Notes: generated by a model from the letters alone, not told the origin. A stretch of DNA of 64,000 nucleotides from RGIG426 sp045598965 (GCA_045598965.1 JAZRVH010000033.1:69809-133808), one strand, 5' to 3'. Positions 34,190 through 43,111 are shown, counted from the stretch's first letter. Translations and numbers: made by a program.

Positions 34190-34960
34190 ATGAAAGTGAC
34201 ATTGATTACCTACACGCCCCATCCGGAACAGACGATTGCTTCGGCGGCTCGACTTTGCTATTCGGCGGCGTCGATTGATGATTTACGTGAAAAAATGACA
34301 GAGGAAAAGGCGGCATCTTTTGTGGAGATGTTGTCCGAGCTCGGTCACGAAAGTCCGGTGGAACACGCTTCCTTTACTTTTGGAATTGAGGGGGTATCCC
34401 GCTCTTTGTTAGCCCAAATTACCCGCCACCGTATTGCGTCGTACAGCGTACAGAGCCAGCGATACGTCCGTGAGGCACAGTTTGAATACGTGTTGCCGCC
34501 GGAGATTGAGGCAGTGCCGGAGGCAAAAGCGGAATTTTTAGCGGCAATGGAAGAGGATCAGCGTCACTATGAGCGGCTGACCGAGATTCTTATGAAAAAG
34601 CATGAAGCGGCGTTTTTGGCAGAGGGCAAGGATGAAAAAGATGCCCACCGTGCCGCTGAGAAAAAAGCCATTGAGGATGCTCGTTTTGTGCTTCCGAATG
34701 CTTGCTGTACAAAAATTTTGTTGACAATGAATGCCCGCAGTCTTCAAAATATGTTTCGTCAGCGTTGCTGTATGCGTGCCCAGTGGGAAATCCGTGAAAT
34801 GGCGGAGCAGATGCTCAAATGCTGTGTAGAGGTGGCTCCCACGCTGTTTTGCAAAGCGGGGCCTGCTTGTGTGGCGGGTCCTTGCCCGGAAGGCAAAATG
34901 TGCTGTGGCAAGACGGCGGAGGTTCGTGCAAAATATGCGGCGATTAAGGGGCAAAAATAA
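34190..34960 (+). CDS. thyX: Flavin-dependent thymidylate synthase ThyX
   Basis: Makes dTMP from dUMP with FAD and methylene-THF. 256 residues. Seen: the ThyX signature RHR-x7-S (RHRIASYSVQS) followed by QRYV, SPVEHASFTF near residue 50, and NARSLQNMFRQRCCMRAQWEIREMA near 185-210 with substrate-binding Arg. Cysteine-rich C-terminal tail (CVAGPCPEGKMCCGK), seen in clostridial members. ATG 34190 gives the proper MKVTLI start. tmk overlaps by one base. Confidence 0.95.
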   Translation: MKVTLITYTPHPEQTIASAARLCYSAASIDDLREKMTEEKAASFVEMLSELGHESPVEHASFTFGIEGVSRSLLAQITRHRIASYSVQSQRYVREAQFEYVLPPEIEAVPEAKAEFLAAMEEDQRHYERLTEILMKKHEAAFLAEGKDEKDAHRAAEKKAIEDARFVLPNACCTKILLTMNARSLQNMFRQRCCMRAQWEIREMAEQMLKCCVEVAPTLFCKAGPACVAGPCPEGKMCCGKTAEVRAKYAAIKGQK

Positions 34961-35613
34961 TGGGAAAACTTTGTGTGATTGACGGGTTGGACGGATGCGG
35001 AAAATCCACGCAACTGGAACAAATCCGCAAACGGCTTGCCGACCTCGGAGTGGAGTTTCGAGAAATCTCGTTTCCTGATTATGCCCAACCGTCCTCCGCT
35101 CTTGTGAAGCAGTATTTAGCCGGAGAATTTGGCGAGGATGCCAGTCCTTTTGCCGCTTCCTCGTTTTATGCCGTTGACCGATACGCCTCGTTCCAAAAAT
35201 TCTGGAAAGGGGATTACGAAGCGGGTAAACTGATTGTTGCCGCTCGTTATACAACCTCCAACGCCATTTATCAGTTGGCACGTTCGCCTCGGGAAACGTG
35301 GGATGCGTTTCTTGACTGGATGGAGGATTACGAATACGAGAAGCTGGGACTTCCTCGTCCCGATGCGGTGTGTTTTTTGGATATGCCTCTTGCGGTATCT
35401 CAGCGGCTGATGACCGAACGGTATGCAGGGGACGAGAGCAAAAAAGACCTGCACGAGCGGAATGTGGCGTTCCTTGAAACGTGCCGCAAGGCGGCTCTTT
35501 ACGCCGCAAAACGCTGGAACTGGACGGTGATTCCCTGCGGAGAGGGCAATTCGCCCTTTGCGATTGACACGGTGACGGATGCGATTATGCAATGGCTTAA
35601 ACCCTTTATTTAA
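34960..35613 (+). CDS. tmk: Thymidylate kinase
   Basis: Phosphorylates dTMP to dTDP, the next step after ThyX. 217 residues. Seen: P-loop GLDGCGKSTQ at 9-18, the DRYASF (DR[YH]) motif near residue 73, ARYTTSNAIYQ, and a lid segment with ERYAGDESKKDLHE. The first base of the ATG is the last base of the thyX stop. The divergent length and lid place it in the clostridial branch of dTMP kinases. Confidence 0.92.
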   Translation: MGKLCVIDGLDGCGKSTQLEQIRKRLADLGVEFREISFPDYAQPSSALVKQYLAGEFGEDASPFAASSFYAVDRYASFQKFWKGDYEAGKLIVAARYTTSNAIYQLARSPRETWDAFLDWMEDYEYEKLGLPRPDAVCFLDMPLAVSQRLMTERYAGDESKKDLHERNVAFLETCRKAALYAAKRWNWTVIPCGEGNSPFAIDTVTDAIMQWLKPFI

Positions 35614-35681
35614 GCGAGTTTACGTGGTGTAAAGTCGGTTGCCATTACACGCAATTTCTCCAAAAATGGGAGGATAAACAG

Positions 35682-36221
35682 ATGATTTATGTATTTTTAG
35701 CAAACGGATTTGAAGAAGTGGAGGCCCTCACGCCCGTGGACGTTTTACGTCGTGGCGGCGTGGACGTAAAAACGGTAGGTATCGGCGGTAAAACGGTTAC
35801 GGGTTCTCACGGTATTTCCGTTTTGGCGGATTTGGAGGAATCGGAAATGGATGTGGCGTCGCTTTCCGGCGTGGTGCTTCCCGGGGGAATGCCGGGAACT
35901 AAACATCTCGATGCCTCCGAGACGGTGAAAACCGCCCTTGCCGCAGCCGATAAAAAAGGCGTGTTGATTGCCGCTATTTGTGCGGCACCGTCGGTGCTTG
36001 GCCATGCCGGTCTGCTTGACGGAAAGCGTGCAACCTGTTTTCCCGGATTTGAGGGAGAGCTTACGGGGGCAACCCTTTGCCATGACGTTGCCGTCACCGA
36101 CGGCAACGTGATTACCGGCAAGGGAGCGGGAGCGGCGTTGCCGTTTGCGTTGGCGATTCTTTCGTATCTCAAGGGTGCTGAGATTGCCGCAGGCGTAAAA
36201 GCCGCCCTGCAATGCGAATAA
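35682..36221 (+). CDS. DJ-1/PfpI family protein
   Basis: 179 residues, DJ-1 (YajL-like) subfamily. Seen: N-terminal GFEEVEALTPVDVLRRGGVDV with the conserved Glu near residue 13, the nucleophile elbow AAICAAPSVLG (Cys near 99), and GKGAGAALPFALAIL. Members are implicated in oxidative or glyoxal stress protection; exact activity debated. GGGAGGA precedes the ATG. Not obviously linked to either neighbour. Confidence 0.92.
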   Translation: MIYVFLANGFEEVEALTPVDVLRRGGVDVKTVGIGGKTVTGSHGISVLADLEESEMDVASLSGVVLPGGMPGTKHLDASETVKTALAAADKKGVLIAAICAAPSVLGHAGLLDGKRATCFPGFEGELTGATLCHDVAVTDGNVITGKGAGAALPFALAILSYLKGAEIAAGVKAALQCE

Positions 36222-36264
36222 TTTCACTGAACTGTTCAACTTACACCGAGAGGAGTGTCTTCCT

Positions 36265-38034
36265 GTGAGCGAATTTGATAACGGACAAAATCCGTTTGAA
36301 ACGGAGGCGGAACGTGCCGCCCGTGAACGGAAAGAAAAAGTGGCGGGATTTCGTCTAAATATTGATCCCGATGTGTTGGATACACCGATAGAATATACTC
36401 CGAAACGCAAAGCACCTCCTCTTCGTCCCCGTGACGAGGAGGAACCGGCCATTCATACGGTGCCGTCCTCGGCTCATCGGTCCTTTGCGTTGCCCGTTGA
36501 GGAGGAACAGCCGGTACAAAAATCTCCGGATGCGGTGAGTGCGATTGCCGCCGCCGTTGCCGCCAAGATGGATGAAGAAGGGGATATCGGCGAGTGGGAA
36601 CGCCCGGACGATGCCGCCGACGTGACCGCTAAGGAGCAAGAAACGCCTTTTGCCGAGGAGCAAGAAACACCCTCGGAAGTGGAAAAACCGGCTTCAGAAG
36701 AGGAAGAAACGCCTTTCGTTGAGGAATCTGATGATTCTCCCTTTGACGTGCCGCAGGAAAACACATTGGAGGAACCGTCTTCCGAGGAAACGGCAGAGGA
36801 AACAACCGTTTTTGCAGAATCCGAGCCGACGGTTGACCCCAATGCACCGGTACGCATTTTGGATGAGGAGGATATTCCGGAACCCGTTGACCCGAACGCT
36901 CCCGTTCATATTGACGACGAGGAGGAGTACGAGGAAGAAGAACGCAAAAAGCTATCGTGTATGGGCGTGATTTTTTATCTCGTGTGTGTGCTGGCGGTGT
37001 CCTGCGTGCTGGCGTTTTTTGCGGTGACCGGCTCTTTGGATATGTTGGGACTGAACAAATCCGAACGAGAGGTTGATGTTCAAATTCCCCGTGGTGCAAC
37101 CACCAAACAGGTGGCAGAGGTGTTGCACGATAACGGACTTGTATCTCGACCGTTCTTATTCCGTCTGTTCTCAAAATTCACTCACGCCGACGGTCAGTAT
37201 CAGTCGGGCGTGTTTACGTTGGCTTCTAATTCCGGTTATCAGGGAATTATCGCCGAATTGCAAAATATGGGCGAACGTGACACAGTGGACGTTACCATCC
37301 CCGAGGGATACAACGTTTTGGAAATTGCCAACTTGTTAGAGGAGAATGAGGTTTGCTCGGCGGAGAGTTTCCTTACCGAACTGGAAGAAGGCGACTTTTC
37401 CGATTATGACTTTATTGCGGCCATTCCCGAAATCGGCAGTGGCACGGAGCATCCGTACCGTATTTATCGCTTAGAGGGATATCTTTTCCCCGACACCTAC
37501 ACCTTCTATAAAGAGTGTAGTCCGGGAGCGGTCATCGAGAAATTCTTTGACAACTTTGATACCCGTGTGGATACTAAGTTAAAAACCGGTATCAAAGCGA
37601 TGGGAATGACGTTGGACGAAGCGGTGACGCTGGCTTCTGTGGTTCAGATGGAGGCGGACAACACGGTGGATATGGCGAAAATCGCCCGTGTGTTCCACAA
37701 CCGTCTTGAAAATCCGGACCGCTTCCCGCATTTGCAATCCGACGTTACCAACGAATATGTCGAGCATTTCCAACCGGGTGCCGGCGAGGATAACCCCACC
37801 TACCAAGCGTACAGCACCTATTTCTGTGAAGGCGTTCCTACCGGCCCGATCAGCAACCCGGGTCTTGCGGCACTTCGTGCAGTGGCGTATCCCAATGAGG
37901 ATGACGATATTATCCGTTGCTTCTACTTTGCTACGGATACGAGCGTGGACCCGACAATCACGTACTATTCCGAAACGGATGAGGAACACGCCGCTATTTG
38001 CGAGCGATATGGCATCGGTATTTTCGGAGAATAA
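36265..38034 (+). CDS. mltG: Endolytic murein transglycosylase MltG
   Basis: Cuts nascent peptidoglycan strands. 589 residues: a long acidic, low-complexity cytoplasmic region (1-225, many Glu/Pro repeats such as EEQETPS), one membrane helix about 229-255, a LysM-like part, and the YceG catalytic domain with EGYLFPDTYTF (catalytic Glu near 404), VVQMEAD, PHLQSDVTNEY and CEGVPTGPISNPGLAALRAV. The 220-residue acidic extension is much longer than in E. coli and suggests contacts with cytoplasmic partners. GTG start at 36265 with AGAGGAG upstream. Confidence 0.94.
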   Translation: MSEFDNGQNPFETEAERAARERKEKVAGFRLNIDPDVLDTPIEYTPKRKAPPLRPRDEEEPAIHTVPSSAHRSFALPVEEEQPVQKSPDAVSAIAAAVAAKMDEEGDIGEWERPDDAADVTAKEQETPFAEEQETPSEVEKPASEEEETPFVEESDDSPFDVPQENTLEEPSSEETAEETTVFAESEPTVDPNAPVRILDEEDIPEPVDPNAPVHIDDEEEYEEEERKKLSCMGVIFYLVCVLAVSCVLAFFAVTGSLDMLGLNKSEREVDVQIPRGATTKQVAEVLHDNGLVSRPFLFRLFSKFTHADGQYQSGVFTLASNSGYQGIIAELQNMGERDTVDVTIPEGYNVLEIANLLEENEVCSAESFLTELEEGDFSDYDFIAAIPEIGSGTEHPYRIYRLEGYLFPDTYTFYKECSPGAVIEKFFDNFDTRVDTKLKTGIKAMGMTLDEAVTLASVVQMEADNTVDMAKIARVFHNRLENPDRFPHLQSDVTNEYVEHFQPGAGEDNPTYQAYSTYFCEGVPTGPISNPGLAALRAVAYPNEDDDIIRCFYFATDTSVDPTITYYSETDEEHAAICERYGIGIFGE

Positions 38035-38043
38035 AAAACGATT

Positions 38044-38091
38044 AAATCCTCCCATTTACGGGCAATCTACCTGTGAATGGGAGGATTTTTT
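38044..38091 (+). promoter_or_regulatory. Terminator-like hairpin that buries the ribosome site of the downstream PBP gene
   Basis: AAATCCTCCCATTTAC (38044-38059) pairs with GTGAATGGGAGGATTT (38073-38088), 16 bp with one G-T pair, then a T run reaching the ATG at 38092. The GGGAGG ribosome site (38079-38084) lies wholly in the 3' arm. Confidence 0.75.
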
Positions 38092-39708
38092 ATGAGAAAA
38101 CGAGTGGGTATCTTGTGCGGGTTGTTTCTACTGATTGCCATTGGCTGTGGGTGGCGTGTCCATACTCTTCAAAAGGAGCAGACTCTAAAAGAAGCGGCTG
38201 TCGAGCAAGCTACCGTCACCGTCTCTATGGGAAAGACAAGGGGGACGATATACGATTGTCATCTGTCGCCCTTTGTCAATAACGACAGTATCTATGCAAC
38301 CGCCATTGCTCCCACTTCTGCCGCCGAAAAACGAATTCGTGACGCTTTTGACCGTGAAACGGCGGCGTTGTTGCTCAAACGCTTGTCGGAAAAGAAACCC
38401 TTTTCTGTCAATTTTTCAGAGCCGCCCGCCATGTGCGACGGCATCCTCATACGCACCGTGCCGGTTCGCTATAGCGAAAAAACCTTTGCACCGCATATCC
38501 TCGGTTATGTAAATGAAAATGGCGGTGTGTGCGGGATAGAGGCGGCGTTTGATGAGCTGTTATCCTCGTATAATGGGGAAATAACGGCGACGTATGCTGT
38601 GGATGCTTACGGAAAGCCGATTGCGGGCACCAAACCGACGATTCACTCCACCATAGAGAAAAGCACCGGTGGTGTTGTGTTGACGCTTGACAAATCGATT
38701 CAGGCGATTGCCGAGCAGGCGGCAACGAAAATGACACGTGGAGCGGTGGTGATTTTAGAGCCGAAAACCGGCGAAATCCGTGGACTTTCGAGCGTTCCGT
38801 CTTTTCAGCCTCGAGAGGTGGACGTTGCGATGCAGTCAGAGCATTCGCCGCTTCTTAACCGGGCGTTTTCCGACTATAATTGCGGGTCGGTGTTTAAGAT
38901 TGTGACCGCCGCCGCCGCTTTAGAAGCGGGCGTTTCGCCCGAAACAACCTTTTCGTGCGAGGGCGGATTTGCCCATGACGGCAATGTGTTTCACTGTCAC
39001 TATATTCTCGGTCACGGTGAACTTAATATGAAAGATGCCTTTGCCAAATCGTGTAACCCGTATTTTATTCAGTTGGCACTGAACGTGGGAGCAGAGGAGA
39101 TCTACGATATGGCGGTGTCGTTCGGGCTTGACCGAGCATGGACACCGGCTGCGGGGCTGTCTACGTCAAGGGCAGTGCTGCCGTCCTTGAAATCGTTACG
39201 TGCCTCGGAAGCGGCGTTATGTAATTTGGCGTTTGGGCAGGGGGAACTGCTTGCTACTCCCGTTCACGTAGCTATGCTCGCCGCCGCTGTTGCAAACGGT
39301 GGGTATATCTGTCGTCCCACGCTGGTGGCGGGAACGGTGGACGAAAAAGGAAGCTATATAAAAGCGGAGTTGTCGCCGCCCCAAGAGGTGTTTTCACAGT
39401 CCACGGCGAACGTGCTTGCCGATATGATGGAATACACGATGGAGGAGGGAACCGGGGCAAAGGGTCAATCGTATTATTTGCCTGCCGCCGCCAAGACGGG
39501 AACGGCGGAAACCGGGTGGTTCGAGGGAGAAAACGAGGTAATCCAACACTGGTTTACCGGCTATTTTCCGGCGAATGACCCACAATATGTAATTACGGTA
39601 TTGTGTGAAAACAGCGAGGCATCGGGAGAAAGTGCGGCACCGGTTTTTTCGGAAATATGCGACGAACTGTATTTGGAGTCACTTAAAAACACGGTTGACA
39701 AACGATAA
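38092..39708 (+). CDS. Class B penicillin-binding protein (transpeptidase)
   Basis: 538 residues, one N-terminal membrane helix (VGILCGLFLLIAIGCGW), a non-penicillin-binding region, and a transpeptidase domain with SVFK (active Ser), SCN and KTGT motifs. The short size and the N-terminal pattern (GKTRGTIYDCHLSPFVN) resemble SpoVD/PbpA-type clostridial PBPs rather than a full FtsI; a sporulation or division role cannot be settled. Start ATG 38092 uses GGGAGG, which is hidden in the hairpin before it. The end of the gene carries the rnpB promoter. Confidence 0.9.
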   Translation: MRKRVGILCGLFLLIAIGCGWRVHTLQKEQTLKEAAVEQATVTVSMGKTRGTIYDCHLSPFVNNDSIYATAIAPTSAAEKRIRDAFDRETAALLLKRLSEKKPFSVNFSEPPAMCDGILIRTVPVRYSEKTFAPHILGYVNENGGVCGIEAAFDELLSSYNGEITATYAVDAYGKPIAGTKPTIHSTIEKSTGGVVLTLDKSIQAIAEQAATKMTRGAVVILEPKTGEIRGLSSVPSFQPREVDVAMQSEHSPLLNRAFSDYNCGSVFKIVTAAAALEAGVSPETTFSCEGGFAHDGNVFHCHYILGHGELNMKDAFAKSCNPYFIQLALNVGAEEIYDMAVSFGLDRAWTPAAGLSTSRAVLPSLKSLRASEAALCNLAFGQGELLATPVHVAMLAAAVANGGYICRPTLVAGTVDEKGSYIKAELSPPQEVFSQSTANVLADMMEYTMEEGTGAKGQSYYLPAAAKTGTAETGWFEGENEVIQHWFTGYFPANDPQYVITVLCENSEASGESAAPVFSEICDELYLESLKNTVDKR

Positions 39709-39723
39709 AAATTCGGCTATACT
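39695..39723 (+). promoter_or_regulatory. Promoter of rnpB
   Basis: Consensus TTGACA (39695-39700), 17 bases, TATACT (39718-39723); transcription would start about 39730, the foot of P1. The -35 lies inside the last codons of the PBP gene. Confidence 0.85.
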
Positions 39724-39730
39724 CATTTTT

Positions 39731-40058
39731 GTGAGTGAGCCGGATAGTCACGTGCCTTGCGGCATGAGGAAAGTCCGGGCATCACAGGGCAGGATAACGG
39801 CTAACGGCCGCCGAGGGTGACCTTAGGGAAAGTGCAACAGAGATATACCGCCCGCTTTGCGGGTAAGGGTGGAAAGGCGAGGTAAGAGCTCACCGGCACG
39901 TAGGAGACTGCGTGGCCCTGCAAACCCTATCCGATGCAACGCCGACTGAAGCGATACGTTGACCCGACGTGCTTCGACGGGCGGCTTGAGCCGTTCGGCA
40001 ACGAACGGTCGAGATAGATGACTATTCAAGACAGAACCCGGCTTACAGACTCACTCAC
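39731..40058 (+). ncRNA. rnpB: RNase P RNA
   Basis: Catalytic RNA that matures tRNA 5' ends. Seen: P1 helix GTGAGTGAG (39731-39739) with CTCACTCAC (40050-40058), the conserved 5' core GAGGAAAGTCCGGGC (39766-39780), and the matching 3' core ACAGAACCCGGCTTA (40031-40045). The layout, with a long P12-like arm and no sign of the Bacillus-only elements, fits type A, the form found in most Clostridia; the type call is from visual reading. About 328 nt. Confidence 0.95.
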
Positions 40059-40062
40059 GCTT

Positions 40063-40092
40063 AAAAAAGCACCGCTTTTGCGGTGCTTTTTG
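40063..40092 (+). terminator. Intrinsic terminator of rnpB
   Basis: Stem AAAAAGCACCGC / GCGGTGCTTTTT with a TTTT loop, four bases after the mature RNA end. Confidence 0.88.
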
Positions 40093-40140
40093 TTTTGATT
40101 TTTTATCTTTTTGCATAAGAGTAAGGGAGGAGGGATGCTT

Positions 40141-41019
40141 GTGAAACGAACGTCTGTAGATTGGCGAGCACTTTTTTGCGGAGTGATTATCGGGGCTTTG
40201 GGGATTGCACCGGCGGTCAGCGGTGGGGCACTTGCCGCTTTGCTCGGGTATTATGAGCCGTTGCTTTTTGCCGCCGCACATCCCGTGAAAGCCTTAAAGA
40301 CGAATGCCAAAACCTTGTTGCCGTTGGGTCTTGGAATCGTTGGCGGCATTCTTGTGTTTGGCCGTGTGCTGTGGTGGTTATTTGAGGCGTTTCCAAGCGA
40401 GATGCGGTGTGCGGTTGCGGGAGCATTAGTGGGAGCGTTGCCGGCGTTTGTAAAAGATACCGTTCGCAACACATTCGTTTCGATAAAGCACGTGACGGCG
40501 GCGATTGTAACGTGTATATGCGGGATATGGTTATTTTACGGTGGCAGTTTCCCGAACGTGGGAAATCCGCCTACCTTTTCGGAGTGGATGCTGTGCGGCG
40601 GAATCTATGCCATAGGAACGGTGGTCGTCGGCATAAGCTCCTCGTGCATTTTGCTGTCTATGGGAGCTTACGAATCGGTGCTTTTGGCCATTTCAGGCGG
40701 GGTGCCGGCGGCACTTTTGCCACTCGCTCTTGGATTTTTGCTGACGGCGGCCGTTGTCGTGTGTATAGTGAATTTCCTTTACACCAACCATAAAACCCTA
40801 ACGCAATTTGCGGTGTTCGGATTTTTGGTTTCTTCCATTTTACCGGTTATACCGCCGCTGAAACCGGACAAATCGGGGGTTTTGTCGCTTATGCTCGGCT
40901 TGTTGTGTGCGGCAGGGAGCATATGGATTAACGAAAGTTTTAGCGGAAAGGGGAATAACTTTACAGCAAAATCGTATTCCGCTCGTGGATTTTCAGTTGA
41001 CAGCAGGGAAAAAGGATGA
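40141..41019 (+). CDS. DUF368 family membrane protein (PopT-like undecaprenyl-phosphate translocase)
   Basis: 292 residues, about eight membrane helices. Seen: the repeated half-motifs GIAPAVSGGALAALLGYYEPL and VGISSSCILLSMGAYESVL, which in DUF368 form the two inverted repeats. DUF368 proteins were recently described as transporters that return undecaprenyl phosphate across the membrane for wall synthesis. GTG 40141 is 7 bases after AGGAGG; ATG 40135 abuts that site. The promoter of the next gene begins inside its 3' end. Confidence 0.88.
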   Translation: MKRTSVDWRALFCGVIIGALGIAPAVSGGALAALLGYYEPLLFAAAHPVKALKTNAKTLLPLGLGIVGGILVFGRVLWWLFEAFPSEMRCAVAGALVGALPAFVKDTVRNTFVSIKHVTAAIVTCICGIWLFYGGSFPNVGNPPTFSEWMLCGGIYAIGTVVVGISSSCILLSMGAYESVLLAISGGVPAALLPLALGFLLTAAVVVCIVNFLYTNHKTLTQFAVFGFLVSSILPVIPPLKPDKSGVLSLMLGLLCAAGSIWINESFSGKGNNFTAKSYSARGFSVDSREKG

Positions 41020-41025
41020 TAAAAT
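40997..41025 (+). promoter_or_regulatory. Promoter of the dockerin-bearing secreted protein
   Basis: TTGACA (40997-41002), 17 bases, TAAAAT (41020-41025), overlapping the stop of the DUF368 gene. Confidence 0.7.
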
Positions 41026-41061
41026 ATTCGTACAAATGTAATTATAAGGAGCGTGTAAACT

Positions 41062-42843
41062 ATGAACGGAAAACGGGGCAAGATTGCCCGTATTGTCGCA
41101 TTGATTTTGGCGGGAGTTATGATTGTGTTCTCTCTGCCGCTCATTGCGATGTCCTCTAACGCCGCCGGCGGTGCCGAAATTGCCGCAGAGCATCGGCTGG
41201 GTTCCTGGTGGTGGTGGCCGCAGGATGGTTTTGACGAGACCGAATGCGAGAAATACCTGACGCTGTACCAAGAGTCCGGTATCAACGAGATTTACTTCTA
41301 CGGCTATCAGTATTTGACCACCGAGGGCAATCGTGGAAAGCTTCACGAATTTGTCCAAAAAGCGATGGCACACGGTTGCCGTGTCGCTTTTATGTACGAC
41401 GGTTGGGCGGATTTGATTGACGGCGATACCTCCTATTTGACTGAAACCATCAAAGACGGTTTCCTTGCCTACAAAGAGGAGTATCCGAAAGACGCCGTTT
41501 ACGGTATGCACTTTGATATGGAGCCTTCAGGCGGTCGTCCGACCCAAAGCTTTGTCGATAACTTTATCGCTCCGTTGCAGGAGCTGCGTGAAGCAGGCAT
41601 TTGGTGTGATGTGGACGTCAACGTCAACTGGGAGAAACGTGGCGGTGCCACGCTTACTTATGAGGGTGAAACCGGTCTGTTCAACATCCTCGCCAAATAC
41701 ACCGACACGATGAGCCTGATGTCCTATCGTACCAAAGCCGCCAACGTGGTTTCCTGCGGTGAGGAGTGCCTCGATGCGGCCATCAAATACGGTTGTCCGA
41801 TTACCTTCGGTTTGGAAACCGATGACTCCGGTGAGGACGGTGTGGACTTCCACGCCTCCAACAAAACCAAGCTGTTCCAGGTCGTGGACGAGGTGTTCGA
41901 AATCCTCGACGGCAAAGAATTGCCCATTCCTTACGGTATGGCTATTCACCAAAACCGTTCGTTCTATAAACTGGCGGGGGATGTGCCGAACCGCACCACG
42001 CACGGGTCGATTGACGAGGATGCGACCACCACGAAATATGTGCGTACCACCGGCGAGTCGCAGACCACTACCCAAATCACCTACGACTTGGTGGAGACGG
42101 AGCTGTATCGCAAAATGGGCATGGACGAGTATTACGATATTACCTCGAACGGTGTGTCCATTAAACTTGAAGGCCTGTCTGAAGCCCTCGTTTCCGACTA
42201 TGAGAAAAACGGCCCGATTTATCCCGATCAAGGCGAATATTACGAAGTGATGATTATGGGCGTTTCCGTGCAGTCGGATAACTACTATCCGTGCCTCATT
42301 GACAGCCGTGGCCGTGATATTTGGGCGGACAAAAAGGATTATCCGAACGGCACAGTAATTGCCAACTTCTTTGTTGGCTTCCCGCCGCAGGTTATTTCCC
42401 GTATCCGCAAAGTCATTGATTTCTCTCGCAACGGCAGCGAGGACAATATGGATGCCAAGACGAACACGCTGTTTGTGGCGTGCGACCGTGGAATCGACTA
42501 TCTTGACTTGCGTGGCGTTTCGGTGAAAGTTTACCGCAACCCGAACAAAGTGACCACTACGGCTACGCAGGAAGTGCCTACCGAGCCGAGCAAAGCCACC
42601 GACCCGACAAAATCCACCGAGCCGACAAAATCCACCGAGCCGAGCAAGGCGTTTCTTCTCGGTGACGCCAACAGCGACGGTTTCGTCAATATGAAAGACG
42701 TGTTGGTGCTTCGTAAATTTATGGCCGGCTTTGAGGGTCAAATTGATATGTTTGCCGCCGATGCAACACAAGATGGAACTGTCAACTTGAAAGACGTGTT
42801 ACTGCTGCGTAAATTTATTGCCGGTCTCATTGAGTCGCTGTAA
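41062..42843 (+). CDS. Secreted TIM-barrel-like protein with C-terminal dockerin
   Basis: 593 residues. Signal peptide 1-36; N-terminal region about 45-310 of (beta/alpha)-barrel character with GSWWWWPQDGFDE, EIYFYGYQY, YGMHFDMEPS (a DxE pair at the end of a strand, possible acid/base), DVDVNVNW, LMSYRTKA and MAIHQNRSFYKL; a beta-rich region to about 510; TEPTKS linker 512-528; type I dockerin about 529-593. Likely a glycoside hydrolase or related carbohydrate protein, family not recognised. Paralogue of the next gene. AAGGAG precedes the ATG. Confidence 0.85.
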   Translation: MNGKRGKIARIVALILAGVMIVFSLPLIAMSSNAAGGAEIAAEHRLGSWWWWPQDGFDETECEKYLTLYQESGINEIYFYGYQYLTTEGNRGKLHEFVQKAMAHGCRVAFMYDGWADLIDGDTSYLTETIKDGFLAYKEEYPKDAVYGMHFDMEPSGGRPTQSFVDNFIAPLQELREAGIWCDVDVNVNWEKRGGATLTYEGETGLFNILAKYTDTMSLMSYRTKAANVVSCGEECLDAAIKYGCPITFGLETDDSGEDGVDFHASNKTKLFQVVDEVFEILDGKELPIPYGMAIHQNRSFYKLAGDVPNRTTHGSIDEDATTTKYVRTTGESQTTTQITYDLVETELYRKMGMDEYYDITSNGVSIKLEGLSEALVSDYEKNGPIYPDQGEYYEVMIMGVSVQSDNYYPCLIDSRGRDIWADKKDYPNGTVIANFFVGFPPQVISRIRKVIDFSRNGSEDNMDAKTNTLFVACDRGIDYLDLRGVSVKVYRNPNKVTTTATQEVPTEPSKATDPTKSTEPTKSTEPSKAFLLGDANSDGFVNMKDVLVLRKFMAGFEGQIDMFAADATQDGTVNLKDVLLLRKFIAGLIESL

Positions 42844-42871
42844 TCGTCAAATTACACAAAGAAATCACTCA

Positions 42872-42912
42872 AAAACCCGAGCAGGGGAGTCTCTGCTCGG
42901 GTTTTCTTTTTT
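42872..42912 (+). terminator. Intrinsic terminator after the dockerin protein
   Basis: 13-bp stem AAAACCCGAGCAG / CTGCTCGGGTTTT then CTTTTTTT. Confidence 0.9.
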
Positions 42913-42976
42913 TGATAAACGCTTGTATCAACGGTTTATAAGCGGTTAGCGGACGCTACCACTTTTCGTCACTTTG

Positions 42977-42995
42977 TTTGTACAAAAAGTACAAA
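42977..42995 (+). promoter_or_regulatory. Candidate operator: inverted repeat upstream of the -35
   Basis: TTTGTAC-AAAAA-GTACAAA, a perfect 7-bp inverted repeat ending 6 bases before TTGACA. Position suits an activator or a repressor; the regulator is unknown. Confidence 0.5.
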
Positions 42996-43001
42996 AATTT
43001 G

Positions 43002-43030
43002 TTGACAATACTGCAAAAAAGTGGTATATT
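43002..43030 (+). promoter_or_regulatory. Promoter of the 1476-residue secreted protein
   Basis: TTGACA (43002-43007), 17 bases, TATATT (43025-43030) with TGG before the -10. Confidence 0.8.
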
Positions 43031-43111
43031 TTACTGTGAGAATGTGGGGAAGTTTGTCCCCGTATGAAAATGTCTTATTTTTCCGATATTTTTATAGAGG
43101 AGGCCTGTTTT

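Noticed and set aside
33816..34202. N-terminal extension of the dockerin/YD protein (129 more codons in frame)
   Set aside because: It would run through promoter, helix and terminator, lacks a spaced ribosome site and would bury the clear signal peptide starting at 33815.
41527..42771. A 414-codon minus-strand frame opposite the dockerin protein gene
   Set aside because: Antisense shadow; the plus strand encodes signal peptide and dockerin.
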